A stretch of 64,000 nucleotides of DNA from Insolitispirillum peregrinum (GTDB lineage: Bacteria; Pseudomonadota; Alphaproteobacteria; Rhodospirillales; Rhodospirillaceae): the NCBI RefSeq assembly GCF_042665255.1, contig NZ_JBHTCD010000011.1, one strand, 5' to 3'. The position numbers were made by a program, and so were the translations under genes. Shown here one piece after another: positions 59,957 through 64,000 of this stretch. Within the stretch, counting starts at the first letter, position 1. Each line of letters opens with the position of its first letter. The notes beneath the pieces were generated by a model that had not been told where the DNA came from, ran no database searches, and saw nothing but the letters and a program-made list of their open reading frames with translations.

Positions 59957-60559
59957 ATGGCTGGCAGCGTAAACAAGGTAATCCTGATTGGGAACCTCGG
60001 GCGTGATCCCGAAGTGCGGACCACTCAGAACGGCGGCAAGATTGTCAACTTCACGCTGGCAACGTCGGAAACGTGGAAAGACCGCCAGAGCGGCGAGCGG
60101 CGTGAAAAGACCGAATGGCACCGGGTGGCGGTGTTCAACCCCAATCTGGCCGACATTGCCGAGCGATACCTGCGCAAGGGCTCGAAGGTCTATGTCGAAG
60201 GTGCCCTGCAGACCCGCAAGTGGACCGATCAGAGCGGGCAGGAACGCTATACCACCGAAGTCGTCCTGCAGAACTTCCGTGGCGAGCTGACCCTGCTGGA
60301 CGGTCGTCCGGGGGCTGGTGGCGGCGCTGATGCCGGTGGCTATGGCGATGCGGGCTATGGCGGTGACATGGGCGGTTCGGGCAGCAGCGCGGGCGGCGGT
60401 TATGGTGGCGGCAGCTATGGCGGCGGCGGTGGCTTTGGGGGTGGTGCATCCTCGGGCGGGTCGCGTCCGGCGGCTGGTGGCGGCGGTCGCTCGTCTGGTG
60501 GCGGCTCGGGTTGGGATGCTCCGCCTCCGATGGATCTGGACGACGAAATTCCGTTCTGA
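59957..60559 (+). CDS. ssb: Single-stranded DNA-binding protein
   Basis: The 200-residue tetrameric SSB coats ssDNA in replication and repair. The OB-fold (1-112) begins SVNKVILIGNLGRDPEVR and contains EWHRVAVFN. A Gly-rich linker with YGGG repeats (about 118-188) leads to the acidic C-terminal tip DLDDEIPF that docks partner proteins. It is upstream of gyrA, with uvrA nearby, as in many alphaproteobacteria. Confidence 0.96.
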   Translation: MAGSVNKVILIGNLGRDPEVRTTQNGGKIVNFTLATSETWKDRQSGERREKTEWHRVAVFNPNLADIAERYLRKGSKVYVEGALQTRKWTDQSGQERYTTEVVLQNFRGELTLLDGRPGAGGGADAGGYGDAGYGGDMGGSGSSAGGGYGGGSYGGGGGFGGGASSGGSRPAAGGGGRSSGGGSGWDAPPPMDLDDEIPF

Positions 60560-60953
60560 CGAAAACAGACGGGCGGTGGCGCAGCTTATTTTTGCGCCAC
60601 CGCCATTTCTTTGGGCTTCTGGTGAACTTTTCCTGCATAGTCGATTGATTTTATTTGGATAAATATCCATTCGGCGAAAGCTGAAAAAACCCGGCCTCCG
60701 GCGTCTGCACGGTTGTTCCGGGGTGGGGCGCATGGTACATTTTGCAGCCCCTTTCAGGGGGTGCGGTGCGGGGAGTCTCTCTGCCGTCCGCCAGTTGTGC
60801 CATCCGTGACCGAGGCCGTTTTCTGACGGATTTTTCTCTGGTCTGCTGTCCCCCGGCCGGTGTGCCGGATTGTCTGGTTACGCATGCCCCGCATGGGGGT
60901 GCGGTCAGCCCGTCCGCTTGCCATATCGCGCCATAGAACCCGAGCTATCAGCC
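60560..60953. other. ssb-gyrA intergenic region
   Basis: 394 bp. The ssb terminator occupies 60572-60612. An AT-rich patch TTGATTTTATTTGGATAAAT at 60645-60665 may contain a gyrA promoter. The rest, to 60953, is GC-rich leader with an open frame but no ATG for gyrA. Confidence 0.4.
60572..60612 (+). terminator. Rho-independent terminator of ssb
   Basis: GGCGGTGGCGCA (60572-60583) and TGCGCCACCGCC (60593-60604) form a perfect 12-bp stem with a 9-nt loop, followed by ATTTCTTT. Confidence 0.9.
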
Positions 60954-63755
60954 TTGACCGATACGCCCCTTACTCCGCCAGCACTGCCGACCCCTTCGGA
61001 TCAGGACATCACCCCGGTAACCATCGAAGACGAGATGAAACGCTCGTACCTCGACTATGCCATGAGCGTGATTGTCTCCCGCGCGCTGCCCGATGTGCGC
61101 GATGGCCTGAAGCCGGTGCACCGCCGTATCCTGTACGCGATGAAGGAGGGCGGTTACGACTTCAACAAGCCATACAAGAAGTCGGCCCGTATCGTCGGGG
61201 ACGTGATGGGTAAGTATCACCCGCACGGCGACAGCGCGATTTATGATGCCATGGTCCGCATGGCGCAGGATTTTTCCATGCGCCTGCCGCTGATCGACGG
61301 TCAGGGGAACTTTGGCTCGATGGACGGCGACCCGCCGGCCGCCATGCGGTATACCGAGGCCCGCATGGCCCGGACGGCGCATTCCCTGCTGGATGACATC
61401 GACAAGGAAACGGTCAACTTCCAGGCCAACTATGACGAAAGCACCCTCGAGCCGGTGGTGCTGCCTGCCCGCTTCCCCAACCTGCTGGTCAACGGCGCAG
61501 GCGGGATTGCGGTGGGGATGGCCACCAACATTCCGCCGCACAATCTGGGCGAAGTGATTGATGCCTGCTGTGCATTGATCGATACCCCGGACCTGAGCGA
61601 AGACGAGGTGATGCGCATCATCCCCGGTCCGGATTTCCCGACCGGCGGCATCATTCTGGGTCGTGGTGGCATCCGCTCGGCCTATACCACCGGACGCGGC
61701 TCGATCATCCTGCGCGGCAAGGCGGAAATCGAAGAAATCCGCGCCGGGCGCGAAGCGATCGTCGTTACCGAAGTGCCCTATCAGGTCAACAAGGCCTCGA
61801 TGATCGAAAAGATCGCCGAACTGGTGCGCGACAAGCGCATCGAAGGCATCTCGGACATCCGCGATGAGTCTGACCGTCGCGGCGTGCGGGTGGTGGTCGA
61901 AATCAAGCGCGATGCGGTGCCCGAGGTGGTGCTGAACCAGCTGTACCGCTTTACCCCGCTGCAAACCTCGTTCGGCGTCAACATGCTGGCGATCAACGGT
62001 GGTCGCCCGGAAATGATGCGCCTGCGGGAGATCCTGCGGGCCTTCATCGCTTTCCGCGAAGATGTCATCCGCCGCCGGACCATCTATGAACTGGGCAAGT
62101 CACGCGAACGGGCCCATGTGTTGGTTGGTCTGGGGATTGCGGTTGCCAATCTGGACGACGTGATTTCGCTGATCCGTTCGGCCCCCGACCCGCAGACGGC
62201 CCGCGAACAGCTGATGGGCCGCGACTGGCCGGCGGCGGACATGGAGCCGCTGATCGAGCTGATCGCCGACCCGGAATATCAGGTGGTGGACTCCCGCTAT
62301 CGACTGTCGGAGGCTCAGGCCCGCGCCATTCTGGAACTGCGCCTGCACCGCCTGACCGGTCTGGAACGCGACAAGATTCACGAAGAACTGCGCGGGATCG
62401 GCGGGGATATCGAGGAATTCCTGCACATTCTCGGCTCGCACGACCGCCTGTACGAAATCCTGCGCGGCGAACTGGTGGAAATGCGTGACGCCTACGCCAC
62501 GCCGCGCCGGACCGCCCTCGAAGAGTCCGAGTTTGAACACGACATCGAAGACCTGATCGCGCGCGAAGACATGGTGGTGACGGTGACCAACACCGGCTAC
62601 ATCAAGCGCGTGCCGCTGTCCACCTATCGCGCGCAAAAGCGTGGCGGCAAGGGCCGCAGCGGCATGGCGACCAAGGAAGAAGACTTCGTTACCTCGCTGT
62701 TCATCGCCAACACCCATTCTCCGATGCTGTTCTTCTCGACCTCGGGGATGGTCTACAAGATGAAGGTCTATCGCCTGCCGCTGGGGACACCCACCAGCCG
62801 TGGCAAGGCGCTGGTCAACCTGCTGCCGATTCAGGAAGGCGAAACCATCGCCACCGTGATGGCTCTGCCGGAGGATGAGGAAAGCTGGAGCAACCTGCAT
62901 GTGATGTTCTCGACCTCCACCGGGAATGTTCGCCGCAACCTGCTGTCGGATTTCACCAACGTGATGTCGAACGGCAAGATCGCGATGAAGCTGGAAGAGG
63001 GCGGCGAGCGTCTGGTGGGTGTTGCCACCTGTACCCAGGATGACGACGTGATGCTGTCTACCCGTGGCGGCAAGTGCATTCGCTTCCCGGTTGGTGATGT
63101 GCGCGTGTTCGCGGGCCGGACCTCGACCGGCGTGCGCGGCATCAGGCTGGCGGACAGCGATGAAGTGATCTCGATGTCGATCCTGCGCCACGTCGAGTTT
63201 TCGATCGAAGAGCGGGCCGCCTATCTGCGGATGGCAGCGCAGGCGCGCCGGACCGAAGGGGCTGACAGCGAAGAACTGTTCTCGGCTGAGGATGGCGACG
63301 CTCCGGCGGCGCCGCTGGATGCCGAAACCTTCCAGCGCTTTGCCGAGCTGGACCAGTTCATTCTGACCATCACCGAAAACGGCTTTGGCAAGCGCACCTC
63401 GGCCTATGAATACCGGGTGACCGGTCGCGGCGGTCAGGGTTTTGCCAACATCGAAATGACCGAACGCAATGGTGCCGTCGTGGCGTCGTTCCCGATCGGG
63501 CACAGCGACCAGATCATGCTGATTTCCAACGGTGGTCAGTTGATCCGTATGGGTGTTAACGACGTGCGTATTGCGGGCCGCAAGACGCAGGGGGTGACCC
63601 TGTTCCGCACGGCTTCGGACGAAAAGGTTGTCTCGGCAGCATGGATGCCCGAGATGGGGGATGATGACGCTGCGGATGCCGAACTGGCAGACGGGCAGGC
63701 GGCGGATGCTCAGGCAGCGGGGGAACCGACTGCCGCAGGCTCTGACGCAGAATAG
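60954..63755 (+). CDS. gyrA: DNA gyrase subunit A
   Basis: The 933-residue type II topoisomerase subunit breaks and rejoins DNA in negative supercoiling. The start is TTG 60954, giving a 20-residue tail before ITPVTIEDEMKRSYLDYAMS; there is no ATG in range. The catalytic tyrosine is Y133 in AAMRYTEARM. The quinolone region GKYHPHGDSAIYDAM keeps the susceptible Ser94 and Asp98. The GyrA-box QKRGGKGRSG confirms GyrA rather than ParC. The C-terminus is Asp/Ala-rich. coaD follows 9 bp later. Confidence 0.97.
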   Translation: MTDTPLTPPALPTPSDQDITPVTIEDEMKRSYLDYAMSVIVSRALPDVRDGLKPVHRRILYAMKEGGYDFNKPYKKSARIVGDVMGKYHPHGDSAIYDAMVRMAQDFSMRLPLIDGQGNFGSMDGDPPAAMRYTEARMARTAHSLLDDIDKETVNFQANYDESTLEPVVLPARFPNLLVNGAGGIAVGMATNIPPHNLGEVIDACCALIDTPDLSEDEVMRIIPGPDFPTGGIILGRGGIRSAYTTGRGSIILRGKAEIEEIRAGREAIVVTEVPYQVNKASMIEKIAELVRDKRIEGISDIRDESDRRGVRVVVEIKRDAVPEVVLNQLYRFTPLQTSFGVNMLAINGGRPEMMRLREILRAFIAFREDVIRRRTIYELGKSRERAHVLVGLGIAVANLDDVISLIRSAPDPQTAREQLMGRDWPAADMEPLIELIADPEYQVVDSRYRLSEAQARAILELRLHRLTGLERDKIHEELRGIGGDIEEFLHILGSHDRLYEILRGELVEMRDAYATPRRTALEESEFEHDIEDLIAREDMVVTVTNTGYIKRVPLSTYRAQKRGGKGRSGMATKEEDFVTSLFIANTHSPMLFFSTSGMVYKMKVYRLPLGTPTSRGKALVNLLPIQEGETIATVMALPEDEESWSNLHVMFSTSTGNVRRNLLSDFTNVMSNGKIAMKLEEGGERLVGVATCTQDDDVMLSTRGGKCIRFPVGDVRVFAGRTSTGVRGIRLADSDEVISMSILRHVEFSIEERAAYLRMAAQARRTEGADSEELFSAEDGDAPAAPLDAETFQRFAELDQFILTITENGFGKRTSAYEYRVTGRGGQGFANIEMTERNGAVVASFPIGHSDQIMLISNGGQLIRMGVNDVRIAGRKTQGVTLFRTASDEKVVSAAWMPEMGDDDAADAELADGQAADAQAAGEPTAAGSDAE

Positions 63756-63764
63756 GGGGCATGA

Positions 63765-64000
63765 ATGGTCGAGCGTATTGGCGTCTATCCGGGAACTTTT
63801 GACCCGATTACCAACGGGCATCTGGATATCATCCAGCGGGCGGCAAAAATGCTCGACCATCTGGTGGTCGGGGTGGCAATCAACGCCGGAAAGGGGCCGC
63901 TGTTCAATCTGGAAGAGCGGGTTGCCCTGACCCGGGAAGCCATTGCCACCCTGCCAGTCAACGGTACCCGCATCGACGTGAAACCCTTTGAGGGTTTACT
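63765..64000 (+). CDS. coaD: Phosphopantetheine adenylyltransferase (partial)
   Basis: The first 78 codons are in the window; the gene continues beyond it. RIGVYPGTFDPITNGHLDII carries the TxGH nucleotidyl-transfer motif (TNGH), followed by RAAKMLDHLVVGVAINAGK. The enzyme makes dephospho-CoA from phosphopantetheine and ATP, the penultimate CoA step. ATG 63765 has GGGGG upstream, and lies 9 bp after gyrA, so it is likely co-transcribed. Confidence 0.95.
   Translation, partial: MVERIGVYPGTFDPITNGHLDIIQRAAKMLDHLVVGVAINAGKGPLFNLEERVALTREAIATLPVNGTRIDVKPFEGL

Noticed and set aside
62100..63860. 586-codon minus-strand open frame opposite gyrA
   Set aside because: Antisense shadow of gyrA; same for 15509-17152, 48174-49943 and 40242-41174 opposite other real genes.

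Overview
The window looks like a chromosomal segment of a high-GC alphaproteobacterium, most likely a Rhodospirillales spirillum. Supporting signs are the aroQ-accB-accC order, a COQ9-family ubiquinone protein, DUF4170 and DUF6867 proteins, the ssb-gyrA-coaD order, RHH_4 and DUF423 proteins, sigma54-type promoters before motility genes, and a cowN gene that implies a nitrogen fixer exposed to CO. No rRNA, tRNA, CRISPR array or prophage was seen. The genus cannot be fixed from the sequence alone.

Layout. 1-130 is the 3' end of an IS5-type insertion sequence. 0.3-6 kb holds a TauE/SafE exporter with a divergent LysR regulator, the aroQ-accB-accC operon on the minus strand, and thiS-thiG. 6.2-11.3 kb is the most accessory-looking stretch: a 1292-residue STAND-type NTPase with 15 near-identical 46-residue TPR repeats, and an MFS transporter. 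11.7-19.5 kb has a sigma54-dependent flagellar hook gene, an orphan gene bracketed by repeats, an aminotransferase, a GGT-like lipoprotein, an M48-TPR protease and a DsbA-like protein. 20-25.8 kb has rpsU, def-COQ9-ridA, phnN, a GcvA-type LysR, a coiled-coil membrane protein and a hydrolase. 26-32 kb is a sensory block: a CBS-PAS kinase with an RHH protein, cowN with an upstream PAS-LytTR regulator resembling RcoM, and a chemoreceptor. 32-37.7 kb has cysS, an NCS2 permease, an EpmB/KamA radical-SAM enzyme and DUF423. 38-46 kb is a second signalling block: a degenerate GGDEF response regulator, a PAS kinase with HPt but no receiver, a GAF protein, a degenerate GGDEF-EAL response regulator and a NarL-type regulator. 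46-54 kb has nnrS with an FNR-like box, a LysE exporter, a secreted nuclease, mazG, a duplicated DUF4170 protein and uvrA. 54-60 kb is a complete branched-chain amino-acid ABC operon (livHMGF, DUF6867, livK), followed by ssb, gyrA and the start of coaD.

The most striking non-genic structure is a family of interspersed palindromic elements, about 13 loci. The long form is about 200-230 bp with roughly 40-bp terminal inverted repeats (TAGACCAGCGTGCG...CGCACGCTGGTCTA) and two internal GC hairpins. The short form is the two terminal repeats fused. A separate unit of about 60 bp, here called unit A (AGAGCATTGTGCGAAAA...), often abuts them. They occupy eight of the ten convergent gene boundaries and none of the divergent ones, and they often touch or overlap stop codons. 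They look like mobile or domesticated bidirectional terminators.

Functional themes are central metabolism (fatty acid, shikimate, thiamin, ubiquinone), c-di-GMP and two-component signalling, CO/NO-related adaptation (cowN, RcoM-like regulator, nnrS), and envelope quality control. Several genes start at GTG or TTG (rpsU, livH, M48 protease, gyrA, RHH, CBS-kinase), so automatic starts need care.
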